Shown: one piece after another, positions 1 through 11,164 of the stretch | Layout: each line of letters begins with the position of its first letter | How positions within the stretch are numbered: position 1 is the first letter of the stretch | Source of the DNA: Gnetum montanum | Taxonomy: Eukaryota; Streptophyta; Gnetopsida; Gnetales; Gnetaceae | Reading direction: 5' to 3' | Length of the DNA: 64,000 nucleotides | Assembly: GCA_015680685.1 (NCBI GenBank) | Contig: MNCI01003697.1 | Span: forward strand, 60,278-124,277 | The notes under the pieces: generated by a model | Databases searched by the model: none | Told to the model about the DNA's origin: nothing | The model's input: the letters and a program-made list of their open reading frames with translations, nothing else | Program-made: the position numbers and the translations under genes

Positions 1-321
1 TGAAACACCACAAAAATTTTTAGCAACACTTCTAGACAACTTCAGAGCCTCTGAAATGGCTCCAAGTAGCCCACCATGGAGCAAGCAAGGTCCCCCTGGG
101 GCGCACCAATCATGACGGCAAGTTTTGGTGTTAAGGATCATCCGTTTCAAGGTCAAAAAGTGCCATTTTGGCTAAGTACAATGTGCTTGCGCTGTGTTTA
201 CGTTGCACAGCGTAAGGATCAGCATCACTAGCATTTGGGGCCCCGAAACTGAGTCAAAACAGGCCAAAATCAAGCACAAGGACCCCCCATGACCTTTGCC
301 AAGGTCCCCAGCGGTTCCCAA

Positions 322-870
322 CCTTCAGAAAATCAAAGTTCGAGCCTTAAATGAAGTGTTTTCAGTTGATTACGCTATGGCTACATTTTCTTATGCTGCA
401 TAGCATAAGGATGCGTAAATACTATTCACAGCGTAAAACACTATTCACTGCACAAACACTATTCATCAAAGTTTCAGAAAATTCCAGAAAAGTTTTAGAA
501 AATGGCAGAAGATCCTCAGCATCAGCAACTTATGGAAAATCAAAATTCGGGCCTTAAGAGAGGTGTTTTCGGTTAATTACACTGCGGCTACATTTTCTTA
601 CGCTTAAGAGCGTAAGGATGCGTAATCACTATTCATCAGCATAAAACACTATTCATCGCGTGAATACTATTCACTGCGTGAACACTATTCACTGCGTAAA
701 ATACTATTCATTGCATGAATACTATTCACTGCATAAAATACTATTCACAAAATACTATTCATCACGTGAACACTATTCATTAACTTCCAGAAAATTTCAG
801 AAATATTTCAGAAAATGGCAGAGAATTATCAGCATCAGCAACTTTCAGAACATTCCAAAAAATTTCAGAA
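322..870 (+). repeat. Tandem duplication of about 207 bp with ACTATTCA minisatellite
   Basis: A unit running from 'aatcaaagttcgagccttaa' (about 329) through 'cttatgctgcatagcataag' to 'cctcagcatcagcaac' recurs from about 536. A third, partial copy (cagaaaatttcagaaat...cagcatcagcaac) lies at about 788-842. Between the second and third copies the short motif 'actattcactgcgtgaac' and its variants repeat many times (about 625-780). The block lies upstream of the TATA box at 1221, so it resembles the enhancer repeats of an LTR U3 region. That role is inferred. Confidence 0.7.
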
Positions 871-1220
871 AGACTCAGGAACAAAGGAGTTTCATGAAAA
901 TGGGGGTCAAATTTCTCTTGTTGTACATTTCATTGTAAATCAACATGTGTGGGCATGTTAGGCCCTCATGTTTAAATTAAATGTACTTTCATGGGCTTGA
1001 ATATCCCATAAATTGTAAAAAACGATGTACCTGGTCAAGAATGTAGTTTGCCGACACACATCCAACTCATGCACAACTGTCTGACACATATCCAACTCTC
1101 GCCAGCATGCATCCAGCCCAAGCACAACTGTCCATTGGACACATGTTACCAGATCTACTTTCCTCTCATCTCTCAGCCGTTGATTCCATTCTAAAATTCT
1201 ATGTCGGAGCTCGGCCCAAC

Positions 1221-1230
1221 CCTATAAATA
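1221..1230 (+). promoter_or_regulatory. TATA box of the putative LTR
   Basis: The sequence cctataaata is followed about 245 bp downstream by AATAAA (1473-1478) and a T-rich stretch. That order (TATA, then polyadenylation signal) is what an LTR U3-R-U5 would show. No transcript evidence is available. Confidence 0.45.
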
Positions 1231-1826
1231 CCCTGTCAATTCACATAAATTAGGGGGGGAAATTAGAGAGATTGGCAATTTTGAGAAGGACAGAATCTTC
1301 AATCCTTGGGCGCTCGACACTCCTGACTGTTGGCATCCAAGCATTTCTCACGTTCATCACATCACATCATCGCATCATCACTTCAGACATCATCCCGGGG
1401 CTTAGTGCTTGACCTGCCATTCACACGTGCAGCTACACTTTGATCGGTGCATACCTTTTTATTAAACAATACAATAAAGTTCATTGTCTCCTATTTACAT
1501 TATTTACTTCGGTTTATGCTTTGTTTACAATATAGCTCAATTTGTGCTTTATTTATAATTCAGTACGCTCTGTTTACATTTTTGTGTCGCTGTTTGCATT
1601 TCGTTTACATCCTGTTTACATCGTTCACGATAACCCCAGCGCTAGCCGTAGCTTATGCTCGGGGAAGTCCTTGGTTGATTTAAGTGCAAACCATCCAAGG
1701 CACTCTGCCTTCGTTCACTTTTCCAGCTTGCCCTCAAGTGAAGGCAAGGTCAGCTGTGGCTGCCCAACGATCTCTCAGTGTTTGTTTACCTTCCAGCCTT
1801 ACACCGACGATTTAGGTCAGTACACA

Positions 1827-3050
1827 GTGCTTGTAGTCTATTTATTTGTCTAAGGGGTGTGCTTTGAATTCCCATCATTTTTCTCTTCTTTTTCTTATTT
1901 TTCTCTTTTTTTATTTTGTATTTGTATTTTGTTTATTTTTTCTTTGAAATTTTTGGATGGGAACTACACCATGCAAAGACTTATTCAACTTCTTATTATT
2001 GATTAACACAGAACAGTAAGAAGTCTATGAAAGTACTCAAGTGCCCAAGTAAGTAGAAGAGTAAAAAGAGTATTGATTCCCCTTGAAGTCACACCCTATG
2101 CAAACCTTTGAATCCTTCCTAATTCTAGAAACTACCAAGGTCACAAATTTATTAGAATTTTATTAAATGAAAGGGATCTCATATTTCCAAAATAAGAAAA
2201 ATCATAAAGTTTGTGGATGGGTGGATGACATGGACTCATTGCCTATTCCATGAAAAAGAAACCATGTCTTGGCCATTGGTACAAAAATTCAAATGTAGAA
2301 ACCAAACATTAGCAAACAAAACTTTAAGCACAAAACACCATTAGCAATAGCTACAACACCACTTTGTCCTATTGGCACAAAGCATGTTTATTAATAATAA
2401 TTAGAAAATCACACTAAAATAAAGTAAAAAATATAAGAAATTTTAAAATATTCAAGAAAAATTTAAATGTACTAATGATGGTGTAAAACAAAAATTATGT
2501 AAAATAGGAAAAAATATTAAAAAATCAAAAAGGTGTAAAATAAACAATTGGCAAAAAACAAAAATGTGTAAAAAAAAATAGAAAAATTAAGGAGCCATGT
2601 ATATGATTAGCATGGATGGCCATCTTTCCCATGACTAGGTTGGAAGGAGGAGATCCAAAAAATTGAGCATGGTTGTTCATTCGTTGAGGTATTTGTTGCA
2701 TTGGCTTGCTTGGGCTTGTGGAAAGGCTTTATGTGTTGGATGCTGGCCAACTACTTCTTGTTTGGACTTTAAATTTTGTATATGATCATGGTCCCAGAAG
2801 GAAAGGTTTTATCAATTATATAAGGCCCCTTCCACAATGTTTGTAATTTGGTTCATTGAGGTACATGTGTGGGATTCGAATAGAGAGCCTTATATTCCAG
2901 TTGAAATTTCTCTTTCTATATTCTAAGGTCATGATGCTTTTTATTAAATGCCTTGTGCACTTCATTTAGGAATAGGGCCTCCAATTTATTTTCATCTAGC
3001 ACATTCAGGTTGATTAATCTTTCTTTTTATGATAGGTTAAGATCAAGGTC
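1827..3050 (-). other. 3' non-coding region of element A
   Basis: No coding domain is visible. The region carries the same landmarks as the 3' regions of B, C and D: the tract 'cttagtcatgggaaagatgg' on the minus strand near 2610-2635 just after integrase, A/T-rich sequence, and the conserved inverted repeat at 1854-1974. It stops abruptly at 1827, inside the shared stretch 'ctacaagcactagttatggg'. Confidence 0.7.
1854..1974 (-). repeat. Conserved 3'-region inverted repeat, copy in element A
   Basis: The arms 'ggggtgtgctttgaattccc' (from 1855) and 'ggatgggaactacaccatgc' (1955-1974) are imperfect inverted complements around a T-rich loop. Equivalent pairs occur at the same place in elements B (twice), C and D. 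The transcript could form a hairpin here. Function is unknown. Confidence 0.6.
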
Positions 3051-3950
3051 CAAGTCACAAGTTGTTCAAAGTGTATGAAGCTTAGACTGAATAGCTAGGG
3101 TTGGTAATTTTTCATACACCAACTCATAGGGAGAGTAGCCTATAAGAAGTTTTCATGTTGAGTGGTAGGACTAAAGGGCTTTGTTAAATTTCATGCTCCA
3201 ATCTCTCCTATATTTTCTCATAGTTCTTGTTAGAATCTTTGTGATCTCCTTGTTAGTCACCTCTACTTGACTATTGGCTTGGGGGGTTGATAGGGTGTTG
3301 TTAATTTATGTTCAACCCCCAAACATTACATGATTTTTCAAAAATTAGCACCTATAAAATGGGTTTTGTTGTTAGAAATTAATGCACATGGCATCCTACA
3401 CTTGTTAAAAATATTTTGTTATACAAACCAAGTAGCAGTGGATCATGTACAGTTGGTGATGGCTACTACTTCTATCCATTTGGTATAGTAATCAATGGCA
3501 ATAATTATATATACCTTTCCATTTGACATGGGTGTGATGAGGCCCATGAAGTTGATGCCCCAAATGTCAAAGGATTTCAATGGTTGAATTCATTGTTGAG
3601 GATCCTTCATTCATGTAGTCATCTCACCATCTCGTTGACAGTGCTCACAAGATTAGATAAATTAGTGGGCATCCCTAAAGATTATGTGCCAATAGTATCT
3701 TGTCATCAGGATTTTTATGGCTATGCATCTCCTAGCATAGTGGCCCCCACAAGGAATCTCATGAGCATCTTGGAGAACATGCAATTGATCTACATTAAGT
3801 ACAAACCAATGAATCAAGCCATCAATGCACACCTTGTAAAGGTGTTCATTAATTTCTATGAATTGCTTAGCTTGGTGAAAAAACTATTGTTTCTTCATGT
3901 AGTCTAGATCTTGTGGCATCTCTTGAATAAGAAGATAAGTGAGGATGTCA
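3050..3950 (-). pseudogene. Integrase remnant, element A
   Basis: Read on the minus strand, this stretch follows the integrase catalytic core of element D: GINFMGLITPMSNGK (first catalytic Asp changed to Asn), AIDYYTKWIEV, then ALISNNKTHFIG where the second Asp is also Asn, followed by VEHKLTTPYQP. The zinc-binding N-terminal part lies toward 3950. Several stops and frameshifts interrupt it. Two catalytic acidic residues are lost, each by a single G-to-A-type codon change, so it cannot encode an active enzyme. It would have inserted element cDNA into chromosomes. Confidence 0.8.
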
Positions 3951-4049
3951 TCATAACATTTTGGTTCTATGGGCATTTGTTCATTTATATCACTAGCACA
4001 GATGAGTTCATCAAGAAATTGGTCAAAAAGTAAGCTCTCCTCCTCTTTG

Positions 4050-5330
4050 CTATCTCATTGTAACTAAGACAAGTAATCAGTGACCACATTCTTAGTCCCC
4101 TTTCAATATACCATTGTAAGATTGAATTCCTACATGATCACCAACCATCATATGACATGGGGACTCATTGTTGGTTTGGCACTATAATCAATGTGCATAA
4201 ACACTTTATATCCTAAACTTTTCTAGAGCATACACCACTTCCATTAGTTCTTTTTCTATGGTGGTGTAATTCAACTATGCACCCATAATGCTTCAACTTA
4301 CATAGTGGATGTAATATGAATGTTTCTTATCATCCAACTACATAAGCACAACTCCCAAGGCATAATTAGATGCATTTGTCATTATATGAAATGGTCTAGA
4401 CCCTTCAAGTGCTCGTAGAATTAAAATCTCTACAAGCTTCTACTTGAGGCTCTAGAATGCATTTTAACATTCCTCGGTATAGATGAATGGAGCATCTTTC
4501 TTTTTTAGTTTGACCAATGATTTTGTGATCTTAGAGAAATTTTCTATAAATCATCGGTAGTAGCCAGTGTATGCAAGGGTTGACCAAACATCTTTGATGG
4601 TTTCTGGTTGGTGGGTGATTCCTTGGATGACCCTTATCTTTTTGGGATCTACCTTGATCCCTTCCTATGAAATTCTATGCTCCAATACCATGCCTTCTTG
4701 GACCATGAGATGACTCTTTTTCCAATTGACCTATAGATTTGTTTCCAAAAATATTTTGAGTACTTGCTCAAGGTAGTCCAAGGCTTGCTTAAATGGATCA
4801 CCATAAGTGGAGAATTCATCCATTAAGAATTCCACTTTGCTACCTATTTGCTACTGAAAGATGCTTAAGACCAAATGTTGGAGAGTGGCAAGAGCATTGC
4901 ACAAACTAAAAGGCATCATGCAATATGCAAAGGTCCCCCAAGGACTCATGAATGTTTCTTTGGCTTGATCTTCTAATGCAATCAACATTTGGTTATAGCC
5001 ACTATAACCATCTAGAAAACTATAATAGTAATGTCTAGATATGGTTCCAACGCTTGATCACCAAATGGCAATAGAAAATGATCTTTGAATGTTGCCATGT
5101 TTAATACCTAAAATCAATACAAATCCACCATTTTCCATCTTTCTTTAGCACTATCATGAGTGGGATAACTCACTTACTATCTACAATGTGGTAGATGACC
5201 CTTACCTTAAGGAGTTGCTCAATATCCTCTTTGACGATTTGCTTTAATTTTGGGTTCAATCACCATTGTGGTTTCTTCCTTAACTTCATGGATGAATTAG
5301 TATAAATGTGATGCTAGCATATCTATGGAT
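4050..5330 (-). pseudogene. Reverse transcriptase and RNase H remnant, element A
   Basis: On the minus strand the RT fingers and palm read FLDGYSGYNQ, then MSPWGTFAY, then FLMDEFSTYG, the decayed form of the FMDDFS catalytic box seen in element D. The connection domain reads IRVIQGITHQPET and YYR-FIENFSKI. RNase H begins FHIMTNASNYALGVVLM, where the first acidic residue has become Asn. These domains normally copy the element RNA into DNA. The FMDDFS-type box is characteristic of the Athila/Tat side of the gypsy superfamily. Stops and at least one frameshift near the RNase H end make it non-functional. Confidence 0.85.
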
Positions 5331-5899
5331 CAATTCTAGTGAGTTGAGGATATGACCAAGCAAAGGTTGTTGTCCATTTGTTTATCATTTTCAACAATTT
5401 TTTTTCTACTTAGGAGTAAGTTTGACATTAAGTATGATCAACTTGTCATTTTTAAGAATGCATATTCCAAGCCAGTAGGTAGAGCTTTTAACTCTAGGGG
5501 CTCTTATTTGAAATTTTCGGGGATCTCTAACTCTTCTCAATTGGTATCATCATTTTCATTATTACAGAGTTGGTGATGAACTTGATTTAGTTCATCCATG
5601 CCTATGACATAAGCACATGTTAAATTCTTAGTAGGTTCCATGCACATTGTGCTACTACAAGAATCAATGGTTACCCATTGGGTAACCTTTTGTTTTGTGG
5701 CTACTACTTATAGACACTTTTAAATATTTGCTTCATGTGCACACTACCTACATGCAAAAATAGGTGTTTGTTTTATAGACCAAAGTTTCTACATATACTT
5801 GCACCTTGTATCATTGTAAATGATGCATGGAACTTGTTTCTTCTCAATATTTCCAAATGCATTTTCCTTAGATATCTCTAGGGAAAGATCTTTGATGTC

Positions 5900-6250
5900 G
5901 ATTCTTGCATCAATAGTGCTTAGCCATTCCCTTCCCATAATCATTGGAAAGTTCCCTTTGCAGTTCTCAACCTTGATTACGAGGAAATTGGCAAGATAAG
6001 ATCACTCATAGATGATGGTTACAATGTCTTCAACTAGTTCCAATGGAATAGTAATGGACTAGTCTACCAAATTCAATTGGATATTACTCTTTTTAAGAGG
6101 CAATAGGTTCCATTTAGTACACCTCTTTTGAAAAAATCAACTTCACATTGGAACTTGAATTAAGAAGAGATTTACATGGTTCATTTCTAACAATATGTAA
6201 ATAGATAAGAGGACTCCTAGTATTAGCTAATTTTCTAGGAACGTTGCCAA
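5900..6250 (-). pseudogene. Aspartic protease remnant, element A
   Basis: The minus-strand sequence reads SPLIYLHIVRNEPCKSLLNSSSNVKLIF, equivalent to the protease start of element D (ALLDLGSRVNLIS). The catalytic Asp is replaced by Asn. It lies between the gag C-terminus and RT, as expected for a gypsy polyprotein. Downstream is the conserved 'MGRxWLST' segment in broken frame. Confidence 0.7.
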
Positions 6251-8844
6251 CCTAGATCCAATTAGATATGGCATGGATGAGCATAATAGTATGGATTTTG
6301 CATGGCATTTGGTTTGAAGGAGACTCAATGGAATGGTTTGCAAAGGATGAGGTAGGAGTAGGGTGGCCAGCCACCTAGTTCTATGAGGGCTTAGTTAGGT
6401 TGTTGGGTCAGAAGAATGATCTTTTACGAGCTCGAGGTTCTAAACCACTTAGTTAATGAACCGATTGTGGATTGATAACCTTGATAGCATTGTATTGCTA
6501 CGACTAGGCTAGAAGTTCATCCTACATGAATGGAGCACGTGGTAGCTATGTTGAGGATGGATGAATAGGTGCAAGAATAGGAGAAGGATAAGGATGAAAT
6601 GTGGTATCCCTCCTAGAATATGAAGAATGTGTTCTATAGTATTCGAGGTAATAGTAGTGATGTTGAAAATGAGAAACATGACTGAAAGAATCACATGGAG
6701 ATAGAGGTTGTTGAACATAATACACATATGGATCTAGCTACTTGTAAGGGTATTGCTGCCCTAGTAGTGTCCCCCATGACTATGGTTGATGCCATTGTTA
6801 ATACTACTCATACCATTGTGGTGGAGTTCCATTTGGATAATATTGTTATTGCTAATGGAACTACCTAGGATTGCCTTGAGGATAAGGCAATCTTCTAGGT
6901 GTTTGTCTTTTTGCTAGTCGTGGATTTAGAGCATACACCCTAGACTCTTGTAAGTGTGACACAATGGGGAAACATCCCTTAAGATGTTCATATTGGTAGA
7001 TGTCACATCCACCATCATGATCTAATTCAATTTTTGCAACATCCTCTACTATAACAATCTTTCCCTTACCCATTTGATTGGCTTGTTAGCTTTCTTTTTG
7101 CCTCTTATAGTTGTAATCACTACCTTGTTCTTTGGACTCTTCAGTAGTTTTCAAGATAGTTTGAAATATACTATCTAGAGAGTCCCATAATTGATCTACC
7201 TTAGCCAAAATTTTAGAGGGAAATTTTTGAATTGGCAAGGTTTTCCAGTTCACCACCTCATTAAGTGATGATTCCTCCTCACTATCACAAAATTAAACCT
7301 TCCTCTTGTGAATGGAAGGATCTCGGTTGTATTTTTTTGCACTTTTGCATTTCCTCAACTCTGCTTCTTCTTTTGCTACCTACTTGATCAGCCTTTGGAT
7401 TTGATGAATTCTTAACTTTGACAATTACCCTTGGGCATAGACTCCAAGAGTTCTGCTTGTTTATGATAAGCTTTTTATGACAAATATTAGATGTATTCCT
7501 AAGTGTCCAAGTTGAGGAGGTGGATGCAAGGATGAAAGCAAGGAACACATGAGTGCTTAGATACCACCATGGGTAGATATTATTCCTTATTACATAGATG
7601 TCCTAGCCATGGTTATTCTCAGTAGTAGCAACTTTTCCATATCATAGATGAGCTCTTATCACAAACAAGGAGAAGTTCATGAGCTCTGAGTCCTTGCATC
7701 TGCCTCCTTGTTTATGAATACTTCAAGGACTGGTATCAACTTTTTACTTTTTAAATAAGTATCTTGGAAAACAACTTAAGCTTTTGCTAGTCATTTTCTA
7801 TATTTTGCAAGGCACAGGCATCGTGAAAATCTTGAAGATGATTTTGCAGATCTAAGTTATATCCCCCTTAAAACTTGGGGATATTATTCATGTTTAGCTT
7901 CTTGATCCAGCTATCCTTTATGTTCCTTGTAGGAATTCTCACTACCTCTGCAATGTTTAGCATGCTTTGGGTAGTGAGAAAAAGGCTCATCATAGCCATG
8001 ATCTTCGTGCTTATGATGCCCACTTCTACCCTTTTGTTCATGGTAATAGGCCTCTCTTGAATGCCCGTGCCCTAGATATTGACTTGCTGAATGTTCCCTA
8101 TGATCATCTTAGTCCCATCAATCACCTCCATCACAATCGCATCCCTTGTGGTTGCATTCAGAGCCATAAGAGGAAGAATATGACAATGAAGGTAATGAAG
8201 AAGGACCACTAGCACCATCATAGTGCCTACCACCCCTTCTTTTGGTAGTCATGGTTATGATCATGATCATGATGCTCACCTATTTCCCTACCATGACTCT
8301 CCTCCTTGGATCCCCCTTTGTCATTGGATCCATTCTTGCTAGAACCAAGATTCTGTATCATGGATTGTAAGTTTTAGTTTTGATCTCCTTCATTAATGTC
8401 AAAGAGAGGAGTCTCTCTATATGAAAAACCCTTAGAGAAGGATTCTCCACCATTTTTTTGATACATTAAGAATGGGGAATCATTGGACCATTTCCTTTTC
8501 ATAGATTCATAATGCTTCTTTAGTTGTTGATCTCTTAGGTGTTGTGCATCGGTGGGATGATTATTCCTAGCATCACTATCTTGCACAACATATTCAACAT
8601 GAAGCCCTTGGATGCCCAATTGCATAAGAGTTTGTTGGAGCATTGTAGGGATGGATCAATCGGGTGGTAACACAATGTTTCCCTCCATGTCTTGCCGTTA
8701 TAGTAGCTTATTCTATTGTAGGAGGAAGGTGAAATTGGGTACATACTCATCAAGATTAGCATATACCACTCTGTATTTCTAGGGCATCTATTGATTTACT
8801 CCATCATACTTGGATGAAAAATCACTGATGCAAGAAGAAGACAT
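6250..8844 (-). pseudogene. gag remnant, element A
   Basis: The start codon at 8844 (MSSSCISDF) matches the MSSSSHK start of elements B and D. The N-terminal part and the central capsid-like domain (about 7500-7900 on the minus strand) are recognisable but broken. A short open stretch at 6861-7073 contains the conserved motif C-X10-C-F-X4-H (6954-7007) and then ALNPRLAKRQ. Downstream lies the Pro/Gln/Tyr-rich gag tail. Gag would form the cytoplasmic particle around the element RNA. Multiple stops are present. Confidence 0.78.
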
Positions 8845-8991
8845 CTTGTATTAGAAGATAAAAAAAATTACAGTGTGCTTTCATATAATTTTTGTAGTTA
8901 TTTTGATGTATGATATGAATTTAGGGTTCTTTCCAATGATGTTACATGAATTTTCACTAAGTCTTAGATAGCACACATAATAAAGTAAAAG

Positions 8992-9009
8992 TTCGTAGTA
9001 ACAATGCTA
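8992..9009 (-). promoter_or_regulatory. Degenerate primer binding site, element A
   Basis: One base after the LTR end, the minus strand reads TAGCATTGTTACTACGAA. It lines up base for base with the primer site of elements B and C (TGGTGCCATTACCAAGGA-type). All but one or two of the differences are transitions. It is the expected tRNA primer site for minus-strand DNA synthesis and resembles the tRNA-Asp complement used by Athila elements. Confidence 0.55.
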
Positions 9010-9010
9010 A

Positions 9011-9893
9011 TGATGAGTGGTGAGTATACTTTATGGCCAACCATACAAATTATACACATTCACACATAATCCAGTCAAATTTTGTAGACCTTAAGTTCCC
9101 ACATACATTGGTTCTAGGACATGAAATCTAATCATGACAATCATTGTCTCGCAACTACACTTGTGGAGCTTAGTTGTATGGTTAAGTGTAATTGACGCAC
9201 ATGATTTTTATTATTTTATATTTTATTTGCCTACAATTAATAACATGTTGAAACTCAATTTATGAGCCAATTTAATAAATCTAATTATTAATTAATAAAT
9301 AGCTATCCTAACATAAGCATTCGGTCCCACTTTTCATACACATCCTAAACACATATAACACTGCTAGGCTACCAAGTGCTATATGTTATGCACAAAGTGG
9401 TTGTACTTATGTGTTTAATCTATTTAGCTTAATTAATTAATTAATTAAAGTTTATTTTAGCTTAATTAATTACATAATTAATGAAAATAGTAAATGAAAA
9501 AAATAAATCATTAATCTATTCCAAGTGTTGCAAGGTTTGATCAAAAGGCTTTTCTTTATTATTGTACACATTGCTGTGCTCAGGTACATCAGTTCTTAAA
9601 TAAAGATTTGTACACTTTCAGACTCTTGCTACAAGTACTCATAGAAATATTCTAACTCTCAAATGATAAAAATACAATAGCTTTATTACAAATATGATAT
9701 GACATCCCATAAACACGGCTAGTAACCACATATTTATAGACTTTATTATGGGGATGCATTGACAAGGCCTCATAAATGTAGCAAACACTACATCGAGTGT
9801 TCTCATTAACATGGCAACTTGACATTGATGGGGCCATGTCAATGAGGCCACATTGATAGGGACCCATTGACAAAACATTTTGATGCTTCATCA
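9011..9893 (-). repeat. 5' LTR of element A
   Basis: On the minus strand the LTR begins TGATGAAGCATC (9893) and ends CCACTCATCA (9011), 883 bp, with the group's terminal TGATGA/TCATCA. The U3 contains repeats of the type 'tcaatg-ggcc', a TATA box at 9729-9739 (ctataaatatg), and downstream the shared R/U5 tracts 'acctgagcacagcaatgtgt' and 'caataataaag'. The pieces 'taccaagtgc...cttggt' and 'gggaccgaatgctt' match the LTRs of B and D. Confidence 0.85.
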
Positions 9894-10120
9894 ACAATTA
9901 TATAGGGCTTGATCTTGTCTGAATAGAATTGGAGAGATAACCATGGATCTAGAAAATCATGGGGATGATTCTTATCATCTCATTTAAGGATCTGCTTAAT
10001 AATAGATGAACTAACCATGGGATTTGATAGTAATTACATGAATAGGATTTGATATTATTTAATATAGATTTAGAGATGAGATCTATCTAACTATTTTGAA
10101 AAACATCTAATCATCATATT
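9894..10120. other. Unassigned 227 bp between LTR of A and a LINE fragment
   Basis: AT-rich sequence with no open reading frame of note and no match to the LTR or LINE landmarks elsewhere in the window. It is probably the LINE 3' end or older flanking DNA. Confidence 0.4.
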
Positions 10121-11160
10121 CCACATCAACATATATCTAAGCATTCACATTTTTTCCATACTAATTTGTTGTTCATTCCTTGTTTGTAATGCCTCATATT
10201 CAGTATTATATGAGATAGAAAACCTTCTTTAAAATTTCCCCTTTATTTTTATTGGTATTTCTTTATCATATAGAGTACCACTAGCCTATCTCTATTTTGA
10301 CCATCTTGCCTCAATTCTATTTCTTATATCTTTATCAATTTCACTATCTAATTAGAGGAATGACCTTAGGTAGAAGAAATGTTTGTATTAAGGGCCTTTT
10401 TAGCCTTGAATTATCACTTATATTTCACCATTATTTATGATATTATTAAAATTTCATTCCATTTATTTTTTCTTATTTCTACAAATTTTTAAGCCTTTTG
10501 ATTTTAGAGCATCTCTCCACTTCTTTATTTTAGAAGCAATATTTTCTTGAAGTGTATCCACCAACATAATATCATCAGCAAATAACATATGCTATGGAAT
10601 TTTATCTTGTATTTCCTTTGCTAATTCATCTATAATAATGGTAAATAAGTACAAGTTAAGTACAAAGCCTTAATGTAGATTTATTGTGACTAAAAAATGA
10701 TATATTATTCCATAACTTGTTCTAATTTTAGTGGTATCTCCTTCATACATATCTTGAATCACTTTAATATATTTATCAAGTTTGTTTTTCCTCTACAAGA
10801 CCTACTAAATAATATATTTAGGCACTTTGTCATATGCTTTTTCCAAGTTAATTAAGATGATATGTACATTTTTTCTATATTTTTTTAAATTTCTCCATCA
10901 ATTGTCATATCAAGAAAATAGCCTCTATAGTACATTTCCTTAGCATAAATCCAAATTGATTTTCTAATAATATTGACTCAAATCATAGATGATACTCTAT
11001 GACTTTCTCCTATAACTTCATAGTATGGCTGATTAGCTTGATTCCTATGGAGTTTGCATAATTATTTTCTTCTCCTTTATTTTTATAGATGGAAATAATA
11101 ATATTTTTCTTCAATCATTATGCGTTTTTCTATAGTTTTGTATTTCTTGCTATTTGTTAT
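10120..11160 (-). pseudogene. LINE reverse transcriptase fragment, minus strand
   Basis: The minus strand reads in order: a broken NYRGIKL-like stretch (near 11040: NQANQPYYEVIGESHRV), QFGFM-like (ENQFGFMLRKCT region near 10940), INLEKAYDKVPKYII, KVIQDMYEGDTTKIRT, then MLFADDIMLVDTLQENIASK with the catalytic ADD box (about 10560-10590), KKWRDALKSKG, and a C-terminal region with ASGTLYDKEIPIKIKGKF (about 10250-10300). This is the familiar RT of plant non-LTR retrotransposons. The endonuclease part is missing and several stops are present. It lies head-to-head with the plus-strand LINE that starts near 11165. Confidence 0.85.
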
Positions 11161-11164
11161 GTTG

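Larger units (their letters stand above)
1..1826. mobile_element. Right end of an unidentified LTR-type element inserted in gypsy A
   Basis: This block is richer in GC and CpG than the rest of the window and shares no sequence with the gypsy group. It ends at ...TACACA (1826). The flank then continues as gtgct and the conserved 3' region of gypsy A, whose normal continuation (tagttatggg after the tag 'ctacaagcact', read on the minus strand) is interrupted here. A CA end, a TATA box near 1221 and an AATAAA near 1473 fit an LTR read on the plus strand. The left end lies outside the window, so neither a target-site duplication nor the element class can be confirmed. No protein domain was recognised. 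It could equally be a solo LTR or another promoter-bearing repeat. Confidence 0.5.
1827..9893 (-). mobile_element. Gypsy element A (Athila-like), 3' end truncated by another insertion
   Basis: A decayed Ty3/gypsy retrotransposon on the minus strand. In element order it has the 5' LTR (9893-9011), a degenerate primer site, gag (from 8844), protease, RT, RNase H, integrase, and a 3' non-coding region that is cut at 1827 by the element at 1-1826. Its 3' LTR is therefore not in the window. Gag and pol align by eye with elements B and D on the opposite strand. Every domain contains stops and frameshifts, so the element is dead. No target-site duplication can be tested because only one end is visible. 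Confidence 0.88.

Noticed and set aside
405-790. CRISPR-like array from repeated ACTATTCA units
   Set aside because: Repeats are short, irregular, adjacent without uniform spacers, and lie in a plant LTR-like context.
10120-11160. Host gene with a reverse-transcriptase-like domain
   Set aside because: No introns, no intact frame, multiple stops and full LINE motif order; it is a decayed LINE.
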